NCBI RefSeq assembly: GCF_011090385.1
Contig: NZ_SEWW01000001.1
Span: forward strand, 620,001 to 684,000
From: Aquirufa beregesia
GTDB taxonomy: Bacteria > Bacteroidota > Bacteroidia > Cytophagales > Spirosomataceae
DNA length: 64,000 nucleotides
Direction of reading: 5' to 3'
Part shown: positions 8,211-15,681 of the stretch, piece after piece
Numbering within the stretch: position 1 is the stretch's first letter
How the letters are laid out: each line of letters starts with the position of its first letter
Notes under the pieces: generated by a model
What the model saw: the letters and a program-made list of their open reading frames with translations, nothing else
The model's database searches: none
What the model was told of the DNA's origin: nothing
Position numbers and translations under genes: made by a program

Positions 8211-8542
8211 TTTCAGAAGATGTTCTTTATTGAAAAAACAACGGAATTTGATAAGTGGTTTAAGAAACTGAATGACTTTAGAGCAAAAGCAAAAATTTTG
8301 TTCCGAATCAAAAGATAGAAATAGACGAACACTTTGGAGATTGCGAACCCGTTAGAGATGGAATTCAAGAACGGAAAATAAACTACGCAAAAGGTTACAG
8401 AGTTTATTTCAAAGAAATTGATCAGAAAATTATTATTCTACTTATTGGAGGTGATAAATCGACTCAACAAAAAGACATTGAAAAGGCAAAAGAAATTTGG
8501 AAAAAAAATAAAAAAATAGGAAATGGAAACGTCAAAATTTGA
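8202..8542 (+). pseudogene. RelE/ParE-superfamily addiction-module toxin, frameshifted
   Basis: Reading from the ATG at 8202 gives MDTFQKMFFIEKTTEFDKWF and onward to FRIKR, then a stop at 8316-8318. In the frame starting at 8312 the protein resumes with KIEIDEHFGDCEPVRDGI, GYRVYF and LLIGGDKSTQQKDI, which are the conserved second half of 'addiction module killer' toxins, and ends at 8542. One extra base in the AAAA run at about 8310-8313 would join the two halves. The toxin is therefore probably inactivated, unless this is a sequencing error or slippage. The toxin frame overlaps the antitoxin start by 20 bp, the normal operon layout. Confidence 0.75.
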
Positions 8543-8807
8543 CATTGCAGATTATTTGGACAGCAACGAAATGATTGCAGAATATCTAAATACAGTTTTG
8601 GAAGAAGGCAATGATGCTGATATTGTTACTGCCATTGGACATATTGCAAAAGCAATTGGTATGACCAAAATTGCAGAAGAAACAGGGATGAGCAGACCAA
8701 GTTTGTACAAAGCACTGTCGGAAGGATCCAAACCTCAATTTTCAACGATAATGAAAGTTTTGAAAGCAGTTGGAGGACAAATACATATAAATCCATTAAC
8801 CACATAA
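8523..8807 (+). CDS. Addiction-module antitoxin, HTH (HigA-like antidote) family
   Basis: The 94-residue protein starts METSKFDIADYLDSNEMIAEYL, the usual N-terminus of probable addiction-module antidote proteins. It has a helix-turn-helix at about 50-72 (MTKIAEETGMSRPSLYKALS) and ends AVGGQIHINP. It should neutralise the RelE-type toxin encoded just upstream and repress the operon. The gene is intact although the toxin gene is frameshifted. Repeat block D begins about 35 bp after its stop. Confidence 0.82.
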   Translation: METSKFDIADYLDSNEMIAEYLNTVLEEGNDADIVTAIGHIAKAIGMTKIAEETGMSRPSLYKALSEGSKPQFSTIMKVLKAVGGQIHINPLTT

Positions 8808-8842
8808 AAAACGAACGCACAACAGCCGTTTGCCCTCTGTCG

Positions 8843-9029
8843 TTCGACATGCCCTTTGGAACATGCCGAATAGCTTTGAAATAATGTTGGCTGAGACACT
8901 CGATGCCAAATTTAACATTGAATTACAAATCCCCATTATCTGTCGTTCGACATGCCCTTCGGAACATGCCGAACAGCGAATAAAGTTAACTGAGGTTCTC
9001 GCATTTGGCTGAGGCTCCCGAAGCCAAAT
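8843..9029. repeat. Palindromic repeat block D (two TTCGACATG copies)
   Basis: Two main palindromes are present: TTCGACATG (8843-8851) with CATGCCGAA (8862-8870), and TTCGACATG (8946-8954) with CATGCCGAA (8965-8973) followed by CAGCG. Both share the T-to-C change in the right arm, which suggests local duplication. Two GGCT-type palindromes accompany them at 8886-8910 (degenerate) and 9003-9029 (ATTTGGCT with AGCCAAAT). The block ends 8 bp before the stop of the alginate-export-type gene and marks the right edge of the island. Confidence 0.8.
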
Positions 9030-9036
9030 TTCAATT

Positions 9037-10410
9037 TTAAAACTTATATGCCGCCCGTGTGGCCAAATATTGAACGTCTTTCCCTGGACCTAAATCTTTT
9101 AAATAGTCTCCTGCCTTACAAAAACCCAATTCAAATTGAAATGTCAAATGTTTATTGGCAAAATAATGGGCATCCAAAGCAAAAATATTGGCTACCCCAC
9201 GGGCATCGCTTTCAATTTGACGGCCTAGTACAGGTAACAATGCCGACATATTAGGAGTAAAAATTCCATCGCGCAGGCTAGCTCTTTGAACCAAAGATGC
9301 ACGTAGTGTAGTCATCCATTTATGATTATCACTAAATCGAATATATGGACTAATATTCAGCGTATTGGTGATATTCAAGGAAACTGTTTGTCCAAATGGA
9401 GGCCTAGAATATAAGGTATTGAAGGTATTTAATTGTTGATCCTCATTCGATACATCGCCAGGCACCCAGTTGCCACTAAATCCTAGGAAAAAATGCCGCT
9501 TCATTTCGTAATTAAAATCATAGACAAACAAAAAGGCTTGAATGGTCAAATCGTTAAAATGCCCCCATTGAGCCGCCATTTCTACATCATAATTAAACGT
9601 CTTTTTTTCACTATACCAGCGAGTTCCTACCGTATTTCTGGCTTCCAATCCATTCTTCAAGAAGTAAACCCGCTGTGAACTTTCCATGTAAAAATAATAG
9701 GCATCAAAAAAGTCTGTTTTTTTAGAAAATGTGTGGTTCCAGATACTGCCGGCTACCACTTCAGAAGAACGAACATCATCAAAAACGCCCGTATTTTGTC
9801 GAATTGGATTAGCAATAAAGGCATCAATTTTCTGATTTTCATGGTGCCATTTAATGGTGGCTCCATAATATGGCTGACGCGTATTGGGTCCTTCTTTGAG
9901 GGCCATTAATCGTTCTAATCCCCAGGTATATTCTTGCTTACCTACACGCAAAGCGAGATTGGGCTTAATATTCCATTCTAAAAACGCCTGATGAAATGAC
10001 AAGGCATTTTGATCTAATGTAGAGGTTATTGGGTTGTCATTTAAGAAGCGAAGTGTATTGTTTAATTGGGCAAATACCCGAAATCGTGGACTCCATTCCC
10101 AATTAGCATGCAGCATCATTCGGTGCATGATTTGCTGTGGATTTTCCGTTGTAAAATTATCGGGCACATCTCCAAAATTCACATGTTGATAGGATTGATA
10201 TTGCTCTCTCCATTCCCCACCAAAACTTAGCGTGCTTTGCCGAATAAAAGGAATGTACTTCAATGACTCATCCCAACTTTTAAATCGATTAGTATCCAGT
10301 TTTAGATAAGTGAAATTGTCATCCTGACGCATTCTGGCAATATTTTGGGCCAAAATGTTCGGTATAATTAGGCTAAATAATAGAAGGAAAACTAATAAAC
10401 TTCTTTTCAC
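9037..10410 (-). CDS. Alginate export family outer membrane beta-barrel protein
   Basis: The 457-residue protein has a signal peptide (MKRSLLVFLLLFSLIIPNILAQ). The rest alternates aromatic and polar residues as in a beta-barrel, ending in ATRAAYKF with the C-terminal Phe typical of outer membrane proteins. Segments such as LSFGGEWREQYQSY, LRVGKQEYTWGLERL and GTRWYSEKKTFNYDVEMAAQ match the Alginate_exp (AlgE-like) family. In Bacteroidota these proteins are rarely tied to alginate itself, so export or uptake of an unknown polymer or small solute is all that can be said. It is divergent from the Tat-exported oxidoreductase at 10653. Confidence 0.75.
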   Translation of the reverse strand: MKRSLLVFLLLFSLIIPNILAQNIARMRQDDNFTYLKLDTNRFKSWDESLKYIPFIRQSTLSFGGEWREQYQSYQHVNFGDVPDNFTTENPQQIMHRMMLHANWEWSPRFRVFAQLNNTLRFLNDNPITSTLDQNALSFHQAFLEWNIKPNLALRVGKQEYTWGLERLMALKEGPNTRQPYYGATIKWHHENQKIDAFIANPIRQNTGVFDDVRSSEVVAGSIWNHTFSKKTDFFDAYYFYMESSQRVYFLKNGLEARNTVGTRWYSEKKTFNYDVEMAAQWGHFNDLTIQAFLFVYDFNYEMKRHFFLGFSGNWVPGDVSNEDQQLNTFNTLYSRPPFGQTVSLNITNTLNISPYIRFSDNHKWMTTLRASLVQRASLRDGIFTPNMSALLPVLGRQIESDARGVANIFALDAHYFANKHLTFQFELGFCKAGDYLKDLGPGKDVQYLATRAAYKF

Positions 10411-10652
10411 AAAAACGAAAAAATAAAGAAAGGAATAAATCCAGATTCAACGGATTGGCAAATTAGGCAATTTTCATGGGCTGGCTATCCTGAATATCAG
10501 AAAATGGGAAATAGCAAAAATTGCCCCCCTCTATTTTACCTAATTAAATCCAAATACAGATAGAAATTATTCTATTTTGAACTATATTGGCTTACTAAAT
10601 TCAGCAGAATTTTATTTTACGTTCATCTAAATCCATTAAAATACATACACTA

Positions 10653-12086
10653 ATGAGCATTTCAAGAAGAAGTTTTTTAGGTAAAAGTGCGCTGGCAGCA
10701 GGTAGCTTTTACATTGTACCCCGACATGTTTTGGGAAAAGGATATCAAGCTCCTAGTGACAAATTAAATATAGCGGGAGTTGGTATCAATGGAAAAGGTT
10801 TATCCGATGTCAATAATGCCTTCAATGAAGGTGTAAATAACATTGTAGCACTTTGTGATGTTGATTTAACCAGAGCCAAACCTTTATTTGAGAAATATGC
10901 CAAAGCCGGTCAATATCAAGACTGGCGTGTCATGTTGGAAAAAGACAAAAGCATCGATGCGGTAACCATTTCCACTCCTGACCATAACCATGCGGCCATA
11001 GCCATGGCTGCGATGCAATTGGGTAAACATGTGTACGTACAAAAACCCATGTCTCATAATATTTTTGAGGCCCGTACCATGACGGAAGCGGCAAGAAAAT
11101 ACCAAGTTGTTTCTCAAATGGGAAATCAAGGAGCATCCAGTCCAGGCACCCAACAAATTGTTAAATGGATAGACCAAGGTTTAATTGGAAAGGTTCATAC
11201 GGTAAATATTTGGACGAATCGTCCAATTTGGCCGCAAGGTATACCCCTTCCTTCGGGACAGCACGCTAAACCTGCTGACATCGATTGGGATGTATGGTTA
11301 GGGCCAGCTTCCTTGATTGATTATAATCCTGCCTACCATCCATTTAAATGGAGAGGTTGGTGGAATTTTGGTACAGGCGCATTAGGAGATATGGGGTGCC
11401 ATTTAATAGATGGGCCTTTCAGAGCCTTAGGCCTAGGTTATCCAACTGAAGTAGAAGCTAGTATCGGATCTGTATTCATCAGTGGAAACCAACCAGAATA
11501 CATTCCAGAAGGTTGCCCTCCATCAGCTTCCATTCAATTGAAATTCCCTGCTTCTAAAAAGAACAAGTCGGCCGTAACCATGAACTGGACCGATGGAGGT
11601 TTACGTGGATTCCACCCAGATTTAATTCCTGCCAATGATCCTATTGGAACAGCTGACAATAGCAATGGTGTGGTGATGATTGGTACCAAAGGTGTGTTAA
11701 CACATGCTACCTATGGCTTAGAGCCTCGTATTTACTTGAATAATGGAGATAAAATAGAAATGCCCAAATTAGAGCCTACTAACTTAAAAGAATATGGGCA
11801 TCAAGCTATGTGGGCAGAAGCATGTAAAGCAGGCTTTAATTCTAAAGAGCACAAAGAATTAAGTTCCTCGTTTGACTATGCTGGACCATTATCTGAAACC
11901 GTATTGATGGGTAATTTGGCTATCCGTAGTTATACCCTTCGTACTCCTATTCAAGGTCAAGCGAATCGTTTCAACTATCCAGGACGTAAGAAGTTGATTT
12001 GGGATGGACAAAACATGAAAATCACGAATTTCGAAGATGCCAATCAGTTCGTGAAACGCGAATACCGTGCAGGCTGGAAATTGTAA
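10653..12086 (+). CDS. Tat-exported Gfo/Idh/MocA family oxidoreductase
   Basis: The 477-residue protein starts with a twin-arginine signal (SRRSFLGK at residues 4-11, then a hydrophobic stretch) and continues into a Rossmann fold with the nucleotide-binding loop AGVGINGKG (41-49). The motif VYVQKPMSHN corresponds to the EKP catalytic-lysine region of the Gfo/Idh/MocA family, with Gln in place of Glu. Such secreted enzymes bind NAD(P) tightly and act on sugars or sugar derivatives in the periplasm; the substrate is unknown. It stands alone between the divergent alginate-export-type gene and a strong terminator. Confidence 0.85.
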   Translation: MSISRRSFLGKSALAAGSFYIVPRHVLGKGYQAPSDKLNIAGVGINGKGLSDVNNAFNEGVNNIVALCDVDLTRAKPLFEKYAKAGQYQDWRVMLEKDKSIDAVTISTPDHNHAAIAMAAMQLGKHVYVQKPMSHNIFEARTMTEAARKYQVVSQMGNQGASSPGTQQIVKWIDQGLIGKVHTVNIWTNRPIWPQGIPLPSGQHAKPADIDWDVWLGPASLIDYNPAYHPFKWRGWWNFGTGALGDMGCHLIDGPFRALGLGYPTEVEASIGSVFISGNQPEYIPEGCPPSASIQLKFPASKKNKSAVTMNWTDGGLRGFHPDLIPANDPIGTADNSNGVVMIGTKGVLTHATYGLEPRIYLNNGDKIEMPKLEPTNLKEYGHQAMWAEACKAGFNSKEHKELSSSFDYAGPLSETVLMGNLAIRSYTLRTPIQGQANRFNYPGRKKLIWDGQNMKITNFEDANQFVKREYRAGWKL

Positions 12087-12104
12087 TATTTCATTGACCT
12101 AGTT

Positions 12105-12135
12105 AAAAAGCATGGCTATACGGCCATGCTTTTTT
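12105..12135. terminator. Bidirectional intrinsic terminator
   Basis: GCATGGC (12110-12116) pairs with GCCATGC (12123-12129), with an A-run before and a T-run after. It separates the oxidoreductase gene from the convergent PH-domain gene. Confidence 0.85.
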
Positions 12136-12147
12136 AATGTACCAATA

Positions 12148-12528
12148 TTATTTCAATACATGAAATGCCAACACTTTTTGGACTTCATATACATCCACTG
12201 ATTTATTGAATTGTTTGATAATACTTGGATTTGCCTCTCCTGAAATCCAGATTTTCAATTCTGCATCTAGTTCAAAAGTCCCTGCCGTTTCCACACTAAA
12301 CCGAGAAATGGATTTATAATTAATGGATTTATATTCAGTTTTTGAACCTGTAATTCCTTGTTTGTCAATTAAAATCAATCGTCTATTCGTAAAGATGAAT
12401 GTATCACGAAGTAATTTAAAACCAATTTCGATGCCCTCACCATCAATCAATATTTTGGCATAGTCCTTTTGCAATTGATCGGGTGAAACTGTACCCGCAT
12501 TACCTAAAATAGCAGAAAATAAACCCAT
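12148..12528 (-). CDS. PH domain-containing protein (bPH_1 / YokE-like)
   Basis: This 126-residue protein has no signal or membrane segment. The body (EGIEIGFKLLRDTFIFTNRR, then LILIDKQGITGSK and YKSISRFSVETAGTFELDAELKIW) matches the bacterial pleckstrin-homology-like family bPH_1 (PF08000), a small cytoplasmic beta-sandwich of unknown partner. It follows the AraC-type gene at 12607 by 78 bp on the same strand and may be its downstream partner, but it has no link to it by known function. Confidence 0.75.
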   Translation of the reverse strand: MGLFSAILGNAGTVSPDQLQKDYAKILIDGEGIEIGFKLLRDTFIFTNRRLILIDKQGITGSKTEYKSINYKSISRFSVETAGTFELDAELKIWISGEANPSIIKQFNKSVDVYEVQKVLAFHVLK

Positions 12529-12606
12529 ATAACTTTATTTAAACAGATGAAAATTGGGGAAATCATGGATTTAGATTGTCGATTTACCCATGACCATGTA
12601 GCGAAA

Positions 12607-13791
12607 CTAATATAAAAATTCAGAAAAATATTGACCCGGCGAGACTCCTTTGATTTTCTTGACTGCTGAATTAAAACTTTGTCGAGTACCAAAACCTGAT
12701 TCCAGGGCCACCACTTCCAATTTGTAATTTTTCCATTTGGGATTCTCTCGACATTGCTCTTCGGCATATTGAATTCTCCAGTTATTCACATAATCTGAAA
12801 AAGATATATCCATTTCATACTGTAAGGCTAATCGAATCAATCTAGGTTTCACTTTTAATTTTCTAGCCACTTCAATCAAGGTCAAGCTTGGTTTTAAGAA
12901 TATTCTTTCTGTTTCAAAATACCTATTCAAGGTATCTAATAAAGCTTTTTCCCGTTCATGACCTGATATTAGTTTAACCGAAATATCTTTATTTTGGGTT
13001 AATTCTTCAGAGCCATCTAATCTTCCTAAGGCTTGTTTCCATATCAAGCCTTTTAATGTAGGTCCATACAATAATTTAGGATTAAACAGCATGAATAACA
13101 TCATCAAAATATACTCTACCAAGTAGAAAAAATCTTTCCAAGACAATGTGATTTGTTTTTTATCAGGAAAAATCAAATTGTAAATGATTAATCCCATGAC
13201 GATGAATTTCATGCACATGTTGAAAAATAACCAATAAACAATTAATTGATTGTTCTTAACGAATGTTTTGGAAGCTGATTGATAGTAAGTGAGTAAATCA
13301 TAAAAGCCCCAACTGATATAGATAAAAAAAGAAGTAAATCTAATATATAAATGCATTCTCATGGTAATCCAACCATATTTCGAATGTACGGTATAAATGG
13401 TATTTTCTGAGATCATTTCCTTTATCTCTAGAATTTTGAACTCCGTTGGTAAAATATAAAAGGGAATATACTCTATTACATGCAAGACAAAGGGCAAAAA
13501 ATGCACGAATAGAATGGGCTTTAGTTTTCTTTCTGGATAAAGCAGATACTGTTGAAACAAGTAGTACAAAGGCCCTATGGTCAACATCAAGGGCGATACT
13601 GTTCTAAAAAAATGTGGATATTCTAATAGGTACTCTGGACGAATGTAATAATTCAAAAATGTTTGAAGACCTAAGACAATGAATAATAAACCTAGGAATT
13701 TAGTGGCAATGATACCTTTTTTAAAGAAGAAAGATCCTCCAAAGGCAAAAAAAACAAAGCACAGATAAAACAAATAATCTATGGGTGTCAT
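12607..13791 (-). CDS. Membrane-anchored AraC-family transcriptional regulator (paralogue 1)
   Basis: The 394-residue protein has about seven to eight hydrophobic helices in residues 1-235 and a cytoplasmic linker. The C-terminal AraC DNA-binding domain runs from about 285 to 390, with a first helix-turn-helix around ARKLKVKPRLIRLALQ and a second in ALESGFGTRQSFNSAVKKI. The end SPGQYF matches the usual SPxxYR-type close. The periplasmic or membrane part, with motif PHFFRTVSP, probably senses a ligand or envelope state. The product is closely related to the next gene upstream, and the two likely arose by tandem duplication. Confidence 0.82.
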   Translation of the reverse strand: MTPIDYLFYLCFVFFAFGGSFFFKKGIIATKFLGLLFIVLGLQTFLNYYIRPEYLLEYPHFFRTVSPLMLTIGPLYYLFQQYLLYPERKLKPILFVHFLPFVLHVIEYIPFYILPTEFKILEIKEMISENTIYTVHSKYGWITMRMHLYIRFTSFFIYISWGFYDLLTYYQSASKTFVKNNQLIVYWLFFNMCMKFIVMGLIIYNLIFPDKKQITLSWKDFFYLVEYILMMLFMLFNPKLLYGPTLKGLIWKQALGRLDGSEELTQNKDISVKLISGHEREKALLDTLNRYFETERIFLKPSLTLIEVARKLKVKPRLIRLALQYEMDISFSDYVNNWRIQYAEEQCRENPKWKNYKLEVVALESGFGTRQSFNSAVKKIKGVSPGQYFSEFLY

Positions 13792-13873
13792 TTATGTCTA
13801 AATTATAAAATGTTTTTCCTTCTTATTCTACGTTGAATTTATTGGAATTTTAATTCAAATTCCATGTCAATAC

Positions 13874-15070
13874 CTAATTATTTGAATGTTGAATACTATT
13901 TTCAAAATATTTCCCAGGAGAAACCCCCTTAATCTTTTTTACCGCTGAATTAAAACTTTGTCGTGTACCGAAACCCGATTCCATCGCAATCACTTCCAAT
14001 TTATAATTTTTCCATTTTGGATTTTCTCGACATTGCTCCTCTGCGTATTGAATTCGCCAGGTATTGACATAATCAGAAAAAGATAAGTTTATTTCCATCT
14101 GCAGGGCCATACGGATGATCCTGGGTTTAATTTTCAAATACCTACTCACTTCAGCTAAAGTGATGTCAGGTCGAAGAAACAATTGTTCTGTTTCAAAATA
14201 TCGGTTCAAAGTAAACAATACCGACTTGTCACGGGACGACTTTTGGTGGACCTTTTCTTGTTTCGAAGTTTCAATTTGCTCCCGTTCAATATAACCAGCA
14301 GAATGCTGAAATACTAAACCTTTAAGCATAGGGCCTTTTAACAATTTAGGATTTAACAACATAAATAACATCATGGTAATATATTCCAAGACAAATACAT
14401 AATCCATCCATGTTAGTTCTAAATGCCGTTTTTTAGCAAAAACTAAGTTAAAGCAATGCAAAATAATGACCACAAATTTCATGATCATATCACCTGTTAA
14501 CCAGTAAACAACCAACGAATTCTTTTTTAAAAATGAACGAGAAGTCGCTTTATAAAATGTATATAATTCGTACAGAGTCCAAAAAATATAAGCGAGATAA
14601 TAGATCGTCTTAATAAAAAGGTGGTCTCGCATGGAAATCCATCCATAGGTTGACATGGAATTAAAGAAGGTATTTTGTTGAAAAACATACTTCACTTCCA
14701 CTAATTTCAACTCGGCAGGCAGTAAATAGAAAGGTATATATTCAATGACATGTAAAACAAAGGGCAAAAAATGCAATAAATATATAAGTCTGAATTTACG
14801 CTCTGGATAGAGCAAATAATGTTGAAATAAATATGCCAGGGGCCCTAAAAGGTAGAAAAAAGGCGATACCGTTCTGAAAAAATGAGGATAATCGTTGATG
14901 TGGTTAGGTTGAATAAAATAACCCGCAAAGAGCTGATAGGATAATCCAAGAAATTGAATTCCTAAAAATTTTGTTGCAATCAGCCCTTTTTTAAAGAATA
15001 ATGATATTCCGAAGGCAAAAAAAACAAAACTTAAATAAAACAAATAATCTACCGGTGACCAAGAATTCAT
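13874..15070 (-). CDS. Membrane-anchored AraC-family transcriptional regulator (paralogue 2)
   Basis: The 398-residue protein has the same architecture as its downstream neighbour: about seven to eight membrane helices, the PHFFRTVSP motif and a C-terminal AraC domain. Identity to the paralogue is nearly complete in the C-terminal segment (IQYAEEQCRENPKWKNYKLE in both, then GFGTRQSFNSAVKKIKGVSPG). It is clearly lower in the linker (about 260-290) and in the first loops. This suggests the two recognise similar DNA but sense different signals. The target genes are not evident. The gap to paralogue 1 is 82 bp. Confidence 0.82.
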   Translation of the reverse strand: MNSWSPVDYLFYLSFVFFAFGISLFFKKGLIATKFLGIQFLGLSYQLFAGYFIQPNHINDYPHFFRTVSPFFYLLGPLAYLFQHYLLYPERKFRLIYLLHFLPFVLHVIEYIPFYLLPAELKLVEVKYVFQQNTFFNSMSTYGWISMRDHLFIKTIYYLAYIFWTLYELYTFYKATSRSFLKKNSLVVYWLTGDMIMKFVVIILHCFNLVFAKKRHLELTWMDYVFVLEYITMMLFMLLNPKLLKGPMLKGLVFQHSAGYIEREQIETSKQEKVHQKSSRDKSVLFTLNRYFETEQLFLRPDITLAEVSRYLKIKPRIIRMALQMEINLSFSDYVNTWRIQYAEEQCRENPKWKNYKLEVIAMESGFGTRQSFNSAVKKIKGVSPGKYFENSIQHSNN

Positions 15071-15431
15071 TCTAACCTATATTATCTACATGGTAATAAA
15101 TAGTATGATGGATTGACACGGAGATATGTAAACTTATCAATTTAATCCTTAAAAATAAATTCAAAAGAACTGTCAAAGGATAATTATTTATTTAATGTAA
15201 CAAAAATGGAGGGAATACATCAAAAAAATACTTCTAAAAGAAATAAAATATAGTTGAACTATCTTATTTAATAACAAGGGAAAATACAAAAATACAGGTG
15301 CTATTCCTCTATAATTTTAGGGGTTAAAAGAAAAAACTATACCTACATTTAGGGCCATTTGATCCAAACAAAATCAGACCAAAATACCTGAAATCATCAC
15401 AAACAGGACATGATTTGGTGAAGACATAAAA
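15071..15431. other. AT-rich intergenic region without recognised features
   Basis: No ORF with family resemblance, no RNA fold and no repeat was seen here. It contains the upstream region of the AraC-type gene ending at 15070 and is bounded on the right by the tRNA-Glu terminator. Confidence 0.5.
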
Positions 15432-15464
15432 CAAAAAACCCTGTAAATTATTCATTTACAGGGT
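15432..15464 (-). terminator. Intrinsic terminator of tRNA-Glu
   Basis: ACCCTGTAAAT (15438-15448) and ATTTACAGGGT (15454-15464) form a perfect 11-bp stem with a 5-nt loop. On the minus strand it is followed by a T-run, and it lies 18 bp after the tRNA 3' end. Confidence 0.9.
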
Positions 15465-15481
15465 CTAATTGTCTACCGAAG

Positions 15482-15553
15482 TAGTCCGTACGGGAATCGA
15501 ACCCGTGTTTCATCCGTGAAAGGGACGTGTCCTAACCCCTAGACGAACGGACC
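15482..15553 (-). tRNA. tRNA-Glu (anticodon TTC)
   Basis: On the minus strand the cloverleaf is complete: acceptor GGTCCGT/ACGGACT (G-T at the first pair), D arm GTC...GAC, anticodon stem CGTCC/GGATG with loop CTTTCAC (anticodon TTC), and a T arm with GGTTCGATTCC. The discriminator is A and CCA is not encoded, so the CCA-adding enzyme (56309) must supply it. The gene is a single-tRNA unit with its own promoter and terminator. Confidence 0.96.
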
Positions 15554-15572
15554 AATTATTAATTTGGTGGCA

Positions 15573-15603
15573 CAAAGGTAGAGCTTTCCTTTAAAAATTC
15601 AAA
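15573..15603 (-). promoter_or_regulatory. Promoter of tRNA-Glu
   Basis: On the minus strand TTTG (15600-15603) is followed by 19 bp and then TACCTTTG (15573-15580). This is an exact match to the Bacteroidota primary sigma-factor consensus TTTG-N19-TAnnTTTG, ending about 20 bp before the tRNA. Confidence 0.8.
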
Positions 15604-15681
15604 TACTGTACGAAAAAAAAAAGCAAGTTTTAATCAATTTAATTTCATTATTTTAGCCTTTACATTGAAACCCACCCTCTT

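Noticed and set aside
8202..8542. Programmed frameshift in the toxin gene
   Set aside because: The A-run is only four bases and no stimulatory hairpin follows; ordinary mutation or sequencing error is simpler.
12504..12767. 87-codon minus-strand frame between the PH-domain and AraC genes
   Set aside because: It overlaps the end of the AraC-type gene in another frame and the start of the PH-domain gene, and resembles nothing known.
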